Positions 41,374-50,406 of a stretch of 64,000 nucleotides of DNA are shown piece by piece. The notes below the pieces were generated by a model, which ran no database searches, had not been told where the DNA came from, and saw only the letters and a program-made list of their open reading frames with translations. How positions within the stretch are numbered: the stretch's first letter is position 1; the number at the start of each line of letters is the position of its first letter. The position numbers were made by a program, and so were the translations under genes. Source of the stretch: M55B157 sp965657825 (lineage in GTDB: Bacteria; Actinomycetota; Actinomycetes; S36-B12); assembly GCA_965657825.1 (NCBI GenBank), contig CBFHQG010000002.1, forward strand, positions 6,438 to 70,437, in the 5' to 3' direction.

Positions 41374-42393
41374 CTAGTTCAGCCGACGCACCCGGGCGAA
41401 GGCGAGTAGGCCCATCGCGGTCAGGCCGGCCGACACCACCCAGAGTGCAGCGGGTCGCATCGGATCACCGATCCCAGGAAGGGGCGCCATCGGACCGCCA
41501 CCGGCTGCCACACCGGTGGGGAATCCGGTCCCGGTGACGGTGACACCCGGGCTCGGGCTGAGCGTCGTCGTCGTGGGTGTGCCCGTCGTCGGACTCGGCG
41601 ATGTCGTGCCCGGGCTCGGCGTCACCGTCGTCTCCGTCGGAGTCGGGCTCGTCTGCGTGGGAGTCGCCGATGTGGTTCCGGGGCTCGGCGTCACCGTCGT
41701 CTCCGTCGGCGTCGGGGTGGTTTCGGTCGGTGTCGGTGTTGCCGTCACCGTGGTCGTGACACCCGGACCGGGAACAACAATCACCTGGGTCGCGGTCACC
41801 GTTGCGGTCACGGTGACAGTGGAACCCGGACTCGGCGAGGTCTCGGTCGGAGTCGGCGACGTCTCGTTCGGAGTCGGACTCGTCTCGGTCGGAGTCGGAC
41901 TCGTCTCGGTCGGAGTCGGCGACGTCTCGGTCGGAGACGGACTCGTCATCGTGGGACTGGGTGACATCGTCGGCACCTGACAGCCGTTGGTCCAGATCGC
42001 TTCACCGGCCGGCCAGTTCAATCCCGGGAAAGTGGTCCCGGTGTCGGGGTTGGTGATGGGCGGGATGATGTCGCCCCAGGACGCTGGCGGATCGGCTGGA
42101 TCGAACACCGGACCGGTGTGGTCGCCGTGACCGTTGAGGAATTTATTTCCCTCTTCGTCCACGCTCGATGTATTCACACTGTTGACGATGTAGGGATTGC
42201 TGACTGAATTCGTCGCATGGCAAATCTGGACCTTCTCAGCGGGTGCAGCGGTCGCGGTGGGCAGCAGCATCCAGCCGGCGATGAGCGGGCCACCCAGTAG
42301 GCCGATACCGGCGGTGGTGGCCCAGCGCCGCCGTGGGGAACTCCGACCGCGGGCGTAGGTGCGCCCGTGAGGCTGGGGATGGGTGTCGGTCAC
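41374..42393 (-). CDS. Secreted Pro/Thr-repeat surface protein with C-terminal membrane anchor
   Basis: 339 residues. The N-terminus has a basic stretch and an export helix (about 25-48). A small Cys-containing domain follows (VQICHATNSVSNPYIVN, then GHGDHTGP). Residues about 145-300 are low complexity, with a 7-residue SPTPTET repeat encoded by near-identical 21-bp units and later TTVTPSPGTT blocks. The end has a hydrophobic helix and the tail FARVRRLN, like a sorting signal, but no LPXTG; the nearest string is APLPGIGDP. Probably a cell-envelope protein of unknown function. Confidence 0.75.
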   Translation of the reverse strand: MTDTHPQPHGRTYARGRSSPRRRWATTAGIGLLGGPLIAGWMLLPTATAAPAEKVQICHATNSVSNPYIVNSVNTSSVDEEGNKFLNGHGDHTGPVFDPADPPASWGDIIPPITNPDTGTTFPGLNWPAGEAIWTNGCQVPTMSPSPTMTSPSPTETSPTPTETSPTPTETSPTPNETSPTPTETSPSPGSTVTVTATVTATQVIVVPGPGVTTTVTATPTPTETTPTPTETTVTPSPGTTSATPTQTSPTPTETTVTPSPGTTSPSPTTGTPTTTTLSPSPGVTVTGTGFPTGVAAGGGPMAPLPGIGDPMRPAALWVVSAGLTAMGLLAFARVRRLN

Positions 42394-42545
42394 GATGTCT
42401 CCTCGGGGACGTCTTCTCTCGGTGGGGTCTGGCCTCGCCAGGATTTGGCGATTCGTCTACCACCGTGGGCCGTCCGAGAGGGATTCGACAGATGCCCGAC
42501 AGGCAGGGTCCGGTCATGGCGCGCTCATCGATGTGTGCGCTGTAC

Positions 42546-42998
42546 TCACGACACCGTGACAGCGAGCCAGGTCAAATTCGGATAGCTCGCATCGACGACG
42601 ACCTCGACGCGCACGCCGAATCCTTTGAGTACCCAGATGCCGAGATCCTCCCGGGCTTCTTCCAGCGCGAAGCCGGTGGCGGTGAGAGACTCGATGTAGG
42701 AGTCAACCTCACTCAGTTGGTTGCCGAAGGTGACGTACTGCGCCACGAAATCATCCCGGCCATCGTCTTGACCGCCGACGGCGAACTCCAGGGTGAATCC
42801 CTGCGGCGCAGCGACTTCCTCTGGCCAGTCGGTCGGCAGGCGTGGTTGGGTCGCCGGCCGTTGGAGCGTCGATGAGTCACTTCTCGCCACGGGTGTCGCG
42901 CAACCGCTGAGGATCATTGTGAGTGCGGCGATGAGCATGCCGGCGAGTACGAGGGTGCGCGACTGCGACAGGGATGCGGGGATGAGGGTGTCAGCCAT
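42546..42998 (-). CDS. Putative lipoprotein, function unknown
   Basis: 150 residues with an N-terminal signal and lipobox ILSGCAT, giving a lipid-anchored mature domain of about 115 residues. The mature part shows alternating beta/alpha patterning (GFTLEFAVGGQDD, TATGFALEEAREDLGIWVL, VRVEVVVDASYPNLTWLAV) without a family I recognise. The 152 bases to the next gene downstream show nothing special. Confidence 0.65.
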   Translation of the reverse strand: MADTLIPASLSQSRTLVLAGMLIAALTMILSGCATPVARSDSSTLQRPATQPRLPTDWPEEVAAPQGFTLEFAVGGQDDGRDDFVAQYVTFGNQLSEVDSYIESLTATGFALEEAREDLGIWVLKGFGVRVEVVVDASYPNLTWLAVTVS

Positions 42999-43093
42999 AG
43001 CGGCGTCACCGTAGGCAGTGAACCCGTCCGCACCGGTTGTGTTGATCGGTCATATGCCGGTCGTGGTTGGAGTTGCTCCGATAGCGTCCCGCC

Positions 43094-44494
43094 ATGACCT
43101 TGGTTGCGGGGGTCGACTCTTCGACCCAATCGGTGAAGGTCGTCGTGCGCGATGCTGAATCGGGGGAGTTGGTCGGTGAGGCTCGCCGAGATCACCCCGA
43201 CGGGACCGAGGTGAATCCACAGGCATGGTGGATCGCGCTGGGTGAGGCGCTCGATGAGGTTCAGCAGAGTGTGGGTGCACTAGGTGAGATCGCCGCGGTC
43301 GGGATCGGAGCGCAGCAGCACGGCATGGTCGCCCTCGATGAGGGGGGCGACGTGGTGCGCCCCGCACTGCTGTGGAACGACACTCGCTCAGCAGCGGATG
43401 CCGAGGACTTGATCGCTGAACTCGGGGGCCCTCAGGCGTGGGCCGATGCGATCGGAAGCGTTCCGGTCGCATCGTTCACGGTGTCGAAGGTGCGGTGGCT
43501 GGCACGTCACGAACCGGCGCTCGCCGACCGCGTGAGACAGATTCTGCTGCCGCATGACTGGCTGACCTGGCGATTGGCTGGGGAGCCGCAGGTCGCGACG
43601 ACCGACCGAGGAGACGTCTCAGGCACCGGCTACTGGTCACCGGCCGGCGACGACTACCGATTGGACCTGCTGCGCCTGGCCTTCGGGCGCGATCTCGAAG
43701 TACCGCGGGTCGCCGCGCCTGCGGAGGTGGTGGGACACACCCGAACCGGTGCGATTCTGTCAGCAGGTACCGGCGACAACATGGCGGCCGCACTCGGTGT
43801 GGGTGCACAGCCAGGTGACGTCGTGGTGTCCCTGGGGACGTCGGGCACGGCCTTCGCCGTCTCGGATGTGCCGACCTTTGACGCCAGTGGTGCGGTGGCG
43901 GGGTTCGCCGATGCAACGGGACGTTTCCTGCCTCTTGTGTGCACGTTGAATGCCGCACGGGTGCTGACGGCAACGGCTGCGATGCTCGGAGTGTCCATGG
44001 AGGAGTTCACGCAGCTTGCGCTGACTGCACCACCGGGGTGTGATGGATTGACGCTACTGCCCTATCTCGATGGGGAGCGCACGCCGAACCTGCCGGAAGC
44101 GACGGGCACGCTGGTCGGACTGACCCGCCAGACGATGACACCCGCACACTTCGCGCGAGCTTCGGTGGAAGGAATGCTGTGCGGACTAGCCGATGCGGTC
44201 GGCGCGCTCGAGGAGTTGGGTGTCCTCCCACGTCGTCTTCTGCTGATCGGAGGGGCAGCGGCGAATGCGGCAGTGCAGCAGATTGCGTGCACCCTGTTCG
44301 AGATCCCGGTCGTGGTGCCAGCGCCAGGTGAGTACGTCGCTGACGGCGCCGCCAGGCAGGCAGCCTGGGCGCTGACCGGGGCCAACGAGCCCCCGACGTG
44401 GGTGTCGACCCACACGATCGCACTCGAACCGCAGCCCCGGGCGCATATCCGCCAGGCTTTCCAGGAGGCGCGGCGGCAGCGGTACGGCGCCTGA
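43094..44494 (+). CDS. xylB: Xylulokinase
   Basis: 466 residues. An FGGY-family kinase that phosphorylates D-xylulose with ATP. The N-terminal phosphate loop GVDSSTQSVKVVV, IGIGAQQHGMVALD, LLWNDTRSAADAE and GTSGTAFAVSD, and the C-terminal LLIGGAAANAAVQQ, are typical of XylB. First gene of the xylose cluster, 138 bases upstream of xylA, with a separate promoter likely in front of xylA. Confidence 0.94.
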   Translation: MTLVAGVDSSTQSVKVVVRDAESGELVGEARRDHPDGTEVNPQAWWIALGEALDEVQQSVGALGEIAAVGIGAQQHGMVALDEGGDVVRPALLWNDTRSAADAEDLIAELGGPQAWADAIGSVPVASFTVSKVRWLARHEPALADRVRQILLPHDWLTWRLAGEPQVATTDRGDVSGTGYWSPAGDDYRLDLLRLAFGRDLEVPRVAAPAEVVGHTRTGAILSAGTGDNMAAALGVGAQPGDVVVSLGTSGTAFAVSDVPTFDASGAVAGFADATGRFLPLVCTLNAARVLTATAAMLGVSMEEFTQLALTAPPGCDGLTLLPYLDGERTPNLPEATGTLVGLTRQTMTPAHFARASVEGMLCGLADAVGALEELGVLPRRLLLIGGAAANAAVQQIACTLFEIPVVVPAPGEYVADGAARQAAWALTGANEPPTWVSTHTIALEPQPRAHIRQAFQEARRQRYGA

Positions 44495-44570
44495 GATCAC
44501 CGCTCACCGGCCTGCCCCGCAGCATGAATACCGGGTTACCGAAACGTTACAGGTTCGAGACTGAATCTGG

Positions 44571-44600
44571 TTGCAGCCCGGTCGCTTCCACGCCTATGTT
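44571..44600 (+). promoter_or_regulatory. Candidate promoter of xylA
   Basis: TTGCAG (44571-44576) and TATGTT (44595-44600) are spaced 18 bases, about 30 bases ahead of the xylA start. GTTAC occurs twice (GTTACCGAAACGTTAC, about 44535-44550) just upstream and could be an operator for the ROK regulator. Weak evidence. Confidence 0.35.
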
Positions 44601-44632
44601 CTGGCGCACAACAATTTCGAAAGGGGGAGCGG

Positions 44633-45793
44633 ATGGAGGCCTACACGCCCACGACCGCCGACCGCTTCGCCTTCGGCCTATGGACGATCGGTCATCCTGG
44701 TCGCGACCCTTTCGGCGATGCGACCCGACCTCCTATCGACCCCGTGGACTTCGTCCGGGGACTGGCTGAGATCGGTGCGTGGGGGGTCAGCTTCCACGAC
44801 GACGACCTCATGACCTTCGGGGCGTCGGAGTCCCAGCGCCGCGGTGAGCTCGACCGGTTCATCGCCGCCCTGGCCGAGACGGGGATCGTGTGCTCCATGG
44901 CCACGACGAACCTGTTCTGGCATCCGATGTTCAAAGACGGAGCCTTCACCTCCAATGATCGTGATGTCCGTCGAGTAGCGATCGCCAAGACCATGCGCAA
45001 TCTTGATGTCGCGGCCGAGCTCGGCGCACCGACCTACGTGTTCTGGGGTGGCCGCGAGGGCGTGGAATCAGCGGCCTCGAAGAACCCCGCAGATGCCCTC
45101 GATCGCTACCGCGAGGCTCTGGATTTCCTGGCCGGCTACGTCAAGGACAAGGGGTACTCCATCCGATTCGCCCTGGAGCCGAAGCCCAATGAACCGCGTG
45201 GCGACACCTTCTTGCCCACGGTCGGCCATGCTCTCGCCTTCATCGAGACCCTCGACAACTCCGAGATGGTCGGGCTCAACCCAGAGGTCGCCCACGAGAC
45301 GATGGCGGGGTTGAGCTTCTACCAGGGTGTCGCGCAGGCCCTGTGGCAGGACAAGTTGTTCCACATCGACTTGAACGACCAGAAGATCGGCCGCTACGAC
45401 CAGGATCTCCGATTCGGCTCCGAAGGAATCAAGGATGACTTCTTCCTTGTGCGACTGCTGGAGAACTCCGGTTACGACGGGCCTCTGCACTTCGATGCTC
45501 GCCCCTATCGCAACGAGGGCGGCGACGGTATCTGGGACTTCGCACGTGGTTGCATGCGGACGTACCTGATACTGCGGGAGAAGGCACGAGCTTTCGATGC
45601 CGACCCGCGAGTCCAGCAGGCACTGGCAGATGCCGGTGTGGCCGAACTCGCCCAACCCACGGTCGGTCCGTATTCATCTGCCACCGCTCATGCTCTGCTC
45701 GCCGAGCAGCATGACCCACAAACCCTGGCCAGTCGCGGCTACCGCAATGAGCAACTGGACCAGTTGGTGATCGACACGATCCTCGGGACCTAG
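44633..45793 (+). CDS. xylA: Xylose isomerase
   Basis: 386 residues, the short actinobacterial type. It interconverts D-xylose and D-xylulose with two divalent metals. Active-site blocks are all present: VSFHDDDLM, ALEPKPNEPRGD (Glu and Lys), NPEVAHETMAG, HIDLNDQ and YDQDLRFG, and HFDARP. AGGGGGAGC precedes the ATG. It is followed after 103 bases by the ABC transporter genes. Confidence 0.97.
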   Translation: MEAYTPTTADRFAFGLWTIGHPGRDPFGDATRPPIDPVDFVRGLAEIGAWGVSFHDDDLMTFGASESQRRGELDRFIAALAETGIVCSMATTNLFWHPMFKDGAFTSNDRDVRRVAIAKTMRNLDVAAELGAPTYVFWGGREGVESAASKNPADALDRYREALDFLAGYVKDKGYSIRFALEPKPNEPRGDTFLPTVGHALAFIETLDNSEMVGLNPEVAHETMAGLSFYQGVAQALWQDKLFHIDLNDQKIGRYDQDLRFGSEGIKDDFFLVRLLENSGYDGPLHFDARPYRNEGGDGIWDFARGCMRTYLILREKARAFDADPRVQQALADAGVAELAQPTVGPYSSATAHALLAEQHDPQTLASRGYRNEQLDQLVIDTILGT

Positions 45794-45866
45794 ACGAGTC
45801 TTTCACCCTCACAGCACGACACGAACGCACAACTGGATAACCGCTCCTTAACTGCACACGATCACC

Positions 45867-45881
45867 GCAGGGTCGCCCTGC
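45867..45881. repeat. Short hairpin ahead of the xylF ribosome site
   Basis: GCAGGG-TCG-CCCTGC, a 6-bp stem with a 3-base loop, sits a few bases before the GAAAGGA ribosome site of xylF. It may stabilise the 5' end of the transporter mRNA. Confidence 0.35.
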
Positions 45882-45896
45882 CGGGAAAGGAATCGC

Positions 45897-47018
45897 ATGT
45901 CCAAGCGCACCTTCGGGACCTTCGCCGCGCTAGCGGGCGCAGGCCTCCTCATCGCCGCCTGTGGCGGCAGCAGCGGTGGTGACACCACATCATCCACATC
46001 GGGGGCTCCTGCTCCCGAGACGACGGGCAAGGTCGGAGTCATCCTTCCCGACGCTGCTTCGTCCGCTCGGTGGGAGACCGCCGACCGTCCGTTCCTGGAG
46101 CAGGCATTCAACGCCGCCGGCGTCGAGTACGACATCCAGAACGCTAACGGTGACAAGGCCAAGTTCGCCACGATCGCCGATCAGATGCTCAACTCCGGAG
46201 TTCAGGTGCTCATGCTGGTCAACCTCGACAGCCCGTCGGCTGCCGCGGTCATCTCCAAGGCCAACGACCAGGGCGTCCCGACGATCGACTACGACCGCCT
46301 GACCCTGGCCGGCAACGCGAACTACTACGTGTCATTCGACAACGTTGCAGTTGGCACCAAGATCGGTGAGGGTCTCGTGACCTGCATGCAGAACAACGGC
46401 AATGACGCCGGCCCTGTCGCTCTGCTGAATGGATCACCCACCGACAACAACGCCACCCTGTTCAAGGAGGGCTACGAGGCTGTCATCGTGGGTGCCGGAT
46501 ACACGATCGCTGCCGACCAGAGTGTTCCCGACTGGGATAACACCAAGGCCGGCACCATCTTCGAGCAGATGTACACCGAAACCGGTGGCGATCTCATCGG
46601 TGTAGCCGCAGCGAATGACGGACTCGGTGGCGCGGCCATCGCCGTCCTCGAGCGCAACGGTGTTGCCGGACAGATCCCGGTGACTGGCCAGGATGCGACC
46701 GACGAGGGTCTCCAGCGCGTCCTGCTCGGCACGCAGTGCATGACGGTCTACAAGGCCATCAAGGCTGAGGCAGACGCTGCAGCCCAGCTCGCGATCGATC
46801 TGCTCAAGGGCAATATCCCCGCGGCGGACGCACTGGCGAACAAGACCGTCGTGGACACCGAGACTGGTGTCGAAGTGAAGTCGGTCCTGCTCGAGCCGAT
46901 CGCTGTGTTCCCGGAGAACGTCAAGCAGGTCATCGACGATGGCTTCACGACGTACGACCGCGTCTGCGCGACGCCTGCTATCCAGGAGAAGTGCGCGGAG
47001 TACGGCATCACGCCGTAA
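45897..47018 (+). CDS. xylF: Sugar ABC transporter substrate-binding lipoprotein, probable xylose
   Basis: 373 residues with a signal peptide and lipobox LIAACGG, so lipid-anchored outside the membrane. A periplasmic-binding-protein type I fold (ribose/xylose family) is shown by GVILPDAASSARWETADRPF, VNLDSPSAAAVISKANDQGV, DYDRL and TGQDATDEGLQRVLLGTQCM. Its position between xylA and ABC components makes xylose the likely ligand. A strong hairpin follows, probably setting its expression above the ATPase and permease. Confidence 0.9.
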   Translation: MSKRTFGTFAALAGAGLLIAACGGSSGGDTTSSTSGAPAPETTGKVGVILPDAASSARWETADRPFLEQAFNAAGVEYDIQNANGDKAKFATIADQMLNSGVQVLMLVNLDSPSAAAVISKANDQGVPTIDYDRLTLAGNANYYVSFDNVAVGTKIGEGLVTCMQNNGNDAGPVALLNGSPTDNNATLFKEGYEAVIVGAGYTIAADQSVPDWDNTKAGTIFEQMYTETGGDLIGVAAANDGLGGAAIAVLERNGVAGQIPVTGQDATDEGLQRVLLGTQCMTVYKAIKAEADAAAQLAIDLLKGNIPAADALANKTVVDTETGVEVKSVLLEPIAVFPENVKQVIDDGFTTYDRVCATPAIQEKCAEYGITP

Positions 47019-47066
47019 CCCTGCGCTCGACTCGATAGCAGTCCCTCTCGAGCGAGATGCACATGA

Positions 47067-47100
47067 GTTGGGGGTGGGTCGAAAACGGCCCACCCCCAAC
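47067..47100 (+). terminator. Intergenic hairpin, attenuator between xylF and xylG
   Basis: A 14-bp stem (47067-47080 with 47087-47100, one G-T pair) around loop GAAAAC, between the binding-protein stop and the ATPase start. Partial termination here is a common way to make excess binding protein. Confidence 0.65.
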
Positions 47101-47146
47101 CCATTCCTGGCACACTGAGGCACCACCCGATCGACAGCGAGGTCCC

Positions 47147-47926
47147 ATGAGCGACGAGTCCCTTCTCTCCCTCCGCGGTGTGAACAAGAGCTTCGGGCCG
47201 GTTCACGTGCTCCGCGATGTCAGTCTCGATGTCCGACCCGGTCGCGTGACCGCGCTGGTCGGCGACAACGGCGCCGGTAAGTCGACCCTGATCAAAGGGA
47301 TCGCGGGCATCTACCCTTTCGATAAGGGCGAGGTGGTCTTCGAGGGCTCACCCGTGCACATCGCCGGGCCCAAACAGGCGAATGAGCTCGGTATCGAGAT
47401 CGTCTACCAGGATCTCGCGCTGTGCGACAACCTCGACGTCGTCCACAACATGTACCTCGGCCGGGAAATGAAGAGCGGTGTCACCCTAGATGAGACCACG
47501 ATGGAGAAGAACGCCGCCGAGACCCTGAGCGGGCTGAGCGTCCGCACGCTGAAGTCGCTGCGCCAGCAGGTCTCCAGCCTCTCTGGCGGTCAACGACAAA
47601 CCGTGGCAATCGCCCGCGCTGTCCTATGGAACTCCAAACTTGTCATCCTCGACGAGCCGACCGCTGCGCTCGGTGTCGCCCAAACCGAGCAGGTGCTCAA
47701 CCTCGTGCGACGGCTGGCCGACAACGGTCTTGGAGTCATCTTGATCTCGCACAACATGAACGACGTCCAGGCAGTGGCCGATGACATCGCCTGCCTGTAC
47801 CTCGGCCAGCTAGCAGCTCAGGTAGACAAGGCGCGAGTGAGCGCCCAGCAAGTGGTCGAGCTCATCACCACCGGTCGCTCGGGTGACATCGGGCTTCAGG
47901 AGGCGGCACTGGGAGGTGCGGCATGA
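47147..47926 (+). CDS. xylG: Sugar ABC transporter ATP-binding protein (single ABC domain)
   Basis: 259 residues from the ATG at 47147; the frame is open 30 codons upstream but runs through the attenuator hairpin. Walker A GDNGAGKST, signature LSGGQRQ and Walker B LVILDEPTA are complete. Only one ABC domain is present, unlike the double-domain XylG/RbsA of enterobacteria, so it resembles FrcA-type ATPases and presumably works as a homodimer. Its stop overlaps the permease start (ATGA). Confidence 0.9.
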   Translation: MSDESLLSLRGVNKSFGPVHVLRDVSLDVRPGRVTALVGDNGAGKSTLIKGIAGIYPFDKGEVVFEGSPVHIAGPKQANELGIEIVYQDLALCDNLDVVHNMYLGREMKSGVTLDETTMEKNAAETLSGLSVRTLKSLRQQVSSLSGGQRQTVAIARAVLWNSKLVILDEPTAALGVAQTEQVLNLVRRLADNGLGVILISHNMNDVQAVADDIACLYLGQLAAQVDKARVSAQQVVELITTGRSGDIGLQEAALGGAA

Positions 47927-49179
47927 CCGCGCAGGTCACTGAGGTCGATTTGGCGGCAGCCGGAGCCACCGGTGGTGTGGGCCAGGCCGTTCGCGACTAT
48001 CTCGCGCGTGTGCGCGGCGGCGACATCGGCTCCCTGCCCGCCGTCCTGGGGCTCATCGCACTTGTCGTCCTCTTCGGCGTCCTTGAAGGATCTACCTTCC
48101 TGTCGATCTTCAACTTCGCCAATCTGATCAACCAGAGTGCGGCCATCATCGTCTTGGCCATGGGCCTGGTGTTCGTGGTGCTCATCGGTGAAATCGATCT
48201 GTCCGCGGGCTTTGCCGCTGGCACAGCGGCCGCCGTTCTTGCCGTCACGCTCACCAACCTCGGCTTGGCCTGGCCGATCGCCCTGCTCGCAGCACTCTTG
48301 ACCGGAGCCGTCATTGGTCTGGCCATCGGCATGCTCGTCTCGCTCCTGGGAATCCCCAGCTTCGTGGTCACCCTCGCCATGTTCCTTGCGCTTCAGGGCG
48401 CGATGCTGTTGATCATCGGCGAGGGTGGGACGATCCCGATTCGTGAAGATGCCCTGCTGGTCATCATGAACGGCAACATGGCTGTGTGGCTGGGCTGGGT
48501 GCTGGCAGGAGTAGTCATCGCGGCGTTTGCTTTGGTGAACCTGCTCGCGATCCGTCGCCGTCGCAGTGCGGGGTTACCTGCGGAGTCGTTGAGTGTCTGG
48601 GCGATCAAGGTCGTGGGTCTGGCCGTGCTGGTGCTGATGGCGACCTACCTGCTCAACCAGGAGCGGCAACTCGCCACCGCGAACATCGTCATCCAGGGTG
48701 TGCCCTGGGTTGTCGTCGTCATCCTGGGCCTTCTCGTTGTGCTCACCTTCATTCTGCAGCGCACCGGATTCGGGCGACACGTCTACGCCGTCGGCGGCAA
48801 TCGAGAAGCAGCCCGACGGGCGGGTATCAACGTCCGCGGGTTGATGATCACCTGCTTCATCTTCTGCTCCACGCTCGCCGCGATCGCCGGTGTACTTCTC
48901 GCCTCTCGTGACAACTCGGTCTCGCCGACCACCGGTGGAGCCCAAACCCTGCTCTTCGCGGTTGGCGCTGCGGTGATCGGCGGAACGAGCCTCTTCGGTG
49001 GGCGCGGCAAGGTGCGCGACGCCGTCATCGGTGGGCTCGTAATCGCGGTGATCGCCAACGGTCTGCCGCTCATTACCCAGCAGTCGGGTATCCAGTTCGC
49101 GGTCACCGGATTCGTCCTGCTCATCGCAGCGAGCGTCGACGCGATATCCCGGCGCCGAGCGTCGTCGACGGGGCGCTGA
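47923..49179 (+). CDS. xylH: Sugar ABC transporter permease, probable xylose
   Basis: 418 residues with about ten membrane segments. Family blocks of BPD_transp_2 permeases: GLVFVVLIGEIDLSAGF, GIPSFVVTLAMFLALQG, FGRHVYAVGGNREAARRAGI and GGTSLFGGRGKVRDAVIGG. Translationally coupled to xylG by a 4-bp overlap. The ROK regulator gene follows after 6 bases, so it is in the same operon. Confidence 0.92.
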   Translation: MTAQVTEVDLAAAGATGGVGQAVRDYLARVRGGDIGSLPAVLGLIALVVLFGVLEGSTFLSIFNFANLINQSAAIIVLAMGLVFVVLIGEIDLSAGFAAGTAAAVLAVTLTNLGLAWPIALLAALLTGAVIGLAIGMLVSLLGIPSFVVTLAMFLALQGAMLLIIGEGGTIPIREDALLVIMNGNMAVWLGWVLAGVVIAAFALVNLLAIRRRRSAGLPAESLSVWAIKVVGLAVLVLMATYLLNQERQLATANIVIQGVPWVVVVILGLLVVLTFILQRTGFGRHVYAVGGNREAARRAGINVRGLMITCFIFCSTLAAIAGVLLASRDNSVSPTTGGAQTLLFAVGAAVIGGTSLFGGRGKVRDAVIGGLVIAVIANGLPLITQQSGIQFAVTGFVLLIAASVDAISRRRASSTGR

Positions 49180-49185
49180 CCCCCG

Positions 49186-50406
49186 GTGGCTCCACTCGTC
49201 GGCGCGACCCAGGATGAGGTCCGCAGGTCGAACCTGTCTCTCGTCCTCACCCTGCTGCATCGAAGGGGGGCTCTGTCACGCTCGGAGATCACCGCGATCT
49301 CCGGATTGAATCGCAGCACCGTAGGGGCACTCGTCGCCGAATTATCGGAGTCCGGATTGGTTCGCGAGAAAGGATCCGTTACTCGTGGAGTCGGACGCCC
49401 CTCCCTCCTCGTGGAGCCGATGTCCGCATCGGCGATTGTGCTGACCCTCGATGTGCGAGTCGAGCGGACGGTGGCGGCCGTGGTCGGTCTGGGCGGCGAG
49501 GTGTTCGTCCGGCAGGAGAGGCGGTATCGGGAAGCCGTGGGCGATCCGGGGCTCATCCTCGCTGAGATGACCGAGCTCGCCCGCGATGTGCTGGAGCAGG
49601 CACCCGAGGGCGCCGCGTGGATCGGAACCGGGATCGGTATCCCCGGGGTAGTCCGATCCGAGGATGGGCTGGTCCGGCAGGCGCCGAATCTCGGCTGGGT
49701 CGATGTGCCGCTCGGAGATCTCATCGGGGAGGTACTGGATCCGATGACCGGTGGGCTCTGGGTGCGAAACGACGCCGATCTCGGTGCCGTCGCTGAGCAC
49801 CTGCGGGGAGCAGCACAGGAGGCGGACGATGTCGTGTTCCTCGCCGGCGACGTCGGTATCGGCGGCGGCGTCATCGTGGATGCTGCCCCGCTCATCGGTG
49901 CCGGTGGCTACGGCGGTGAGGTCGGTCACATGCGCGTGAACCCCTCCGGGCGTATCTGCCGCTGCGGAGCTCGAGGATGCTGGGAGACCGAAATCGGAGC
50001 GGAAGCTCTCGTCGATGCGGTTCGTCGTGCCACGGGGACCTCGGCGTCGCTGGCCGAGATCCTCTTCGCTGCTCGCGAGGGTGATCCGACATCGATGCAG
50101 GTCGTCGCCGGGGTCGCCGACTGGTTGGGTATCGGCCTGGTCAATCTCGTCCACCTGCTCAATCCGCAGGCCGTCGTGCTCGGTGGTCATCTCGCCGAGG
50201 TGTACTCGATGGCCCCTGAGCAGGTCGTCGCGCAACTCGATCGTGCGCTGCCCGCAGCGCGTGAGCAGGTACGCGTCATGCCCGCCGTGTTGCGTCGCGA
50301 CGCCACGCTCATCGGCGGGGCTGAGGTTGCGTTCACGGGCCTGCTCGCTGATCCAGCCGCGGTGACCGCGCAGGCCCGAGGTGTTCGTTCGCTCAGCCTG
50401 GACTGA
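49186..50406 (+). CDS. ROK-family transcriptional regulator, probable xylose repressor
   Basis: 406 residues, GTG start. An N-terminal winged helix (about 20-75: SRSEITAISGLNRSTVGALV) precedes a ROK sugar-kinase-like domain with GIGIPGVVR, GDVGIGGGVI and the zinc motif CRCGARGCWETE. The presence of the DNA-binding head marks it as a regulator (XylR/NagC type), not a glucokinase. Being the last gene of the xylose operon it likely autoregulates. Its 3' end overlaps the convergent oxidoreductase gene by 14 bp. Confidence 0.9.
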   Translation: MAPLVGATQDEVRRSNLSLVLTLLHRRGALSRSEITAISGLNRSTVGALVAELSESGLVREKGSVTRGVGRPSLLVEPMSASAIVLTLDVRVERTVAAVVGLGGEVFVRQERRYREAVGDPGLILAEMTELARDVLEQAPEGAAWIGTGIGIPGVVRSEDGLVRQAPNLGWVDVPLGDLIGEVLDPMTGGLWVRNDADLGAVAEHLRGAAQEADDVVFLAGDVGIGGGVIVDAAPLIGAGGYGGEVGHMRVNPSGRICRCGARGCWETEIGAEALVDAVRRATGTSASLAEILFAAREGDPTSMQVVAGVADWLGIGLVNLVHLLNPQAVVLGGHLAEVYSMAPEQVVAQLDRALPAAREQVRVMPAVLRRDATLIGGAEVAFTGLLADPAAVTAQARGVRSLSLD

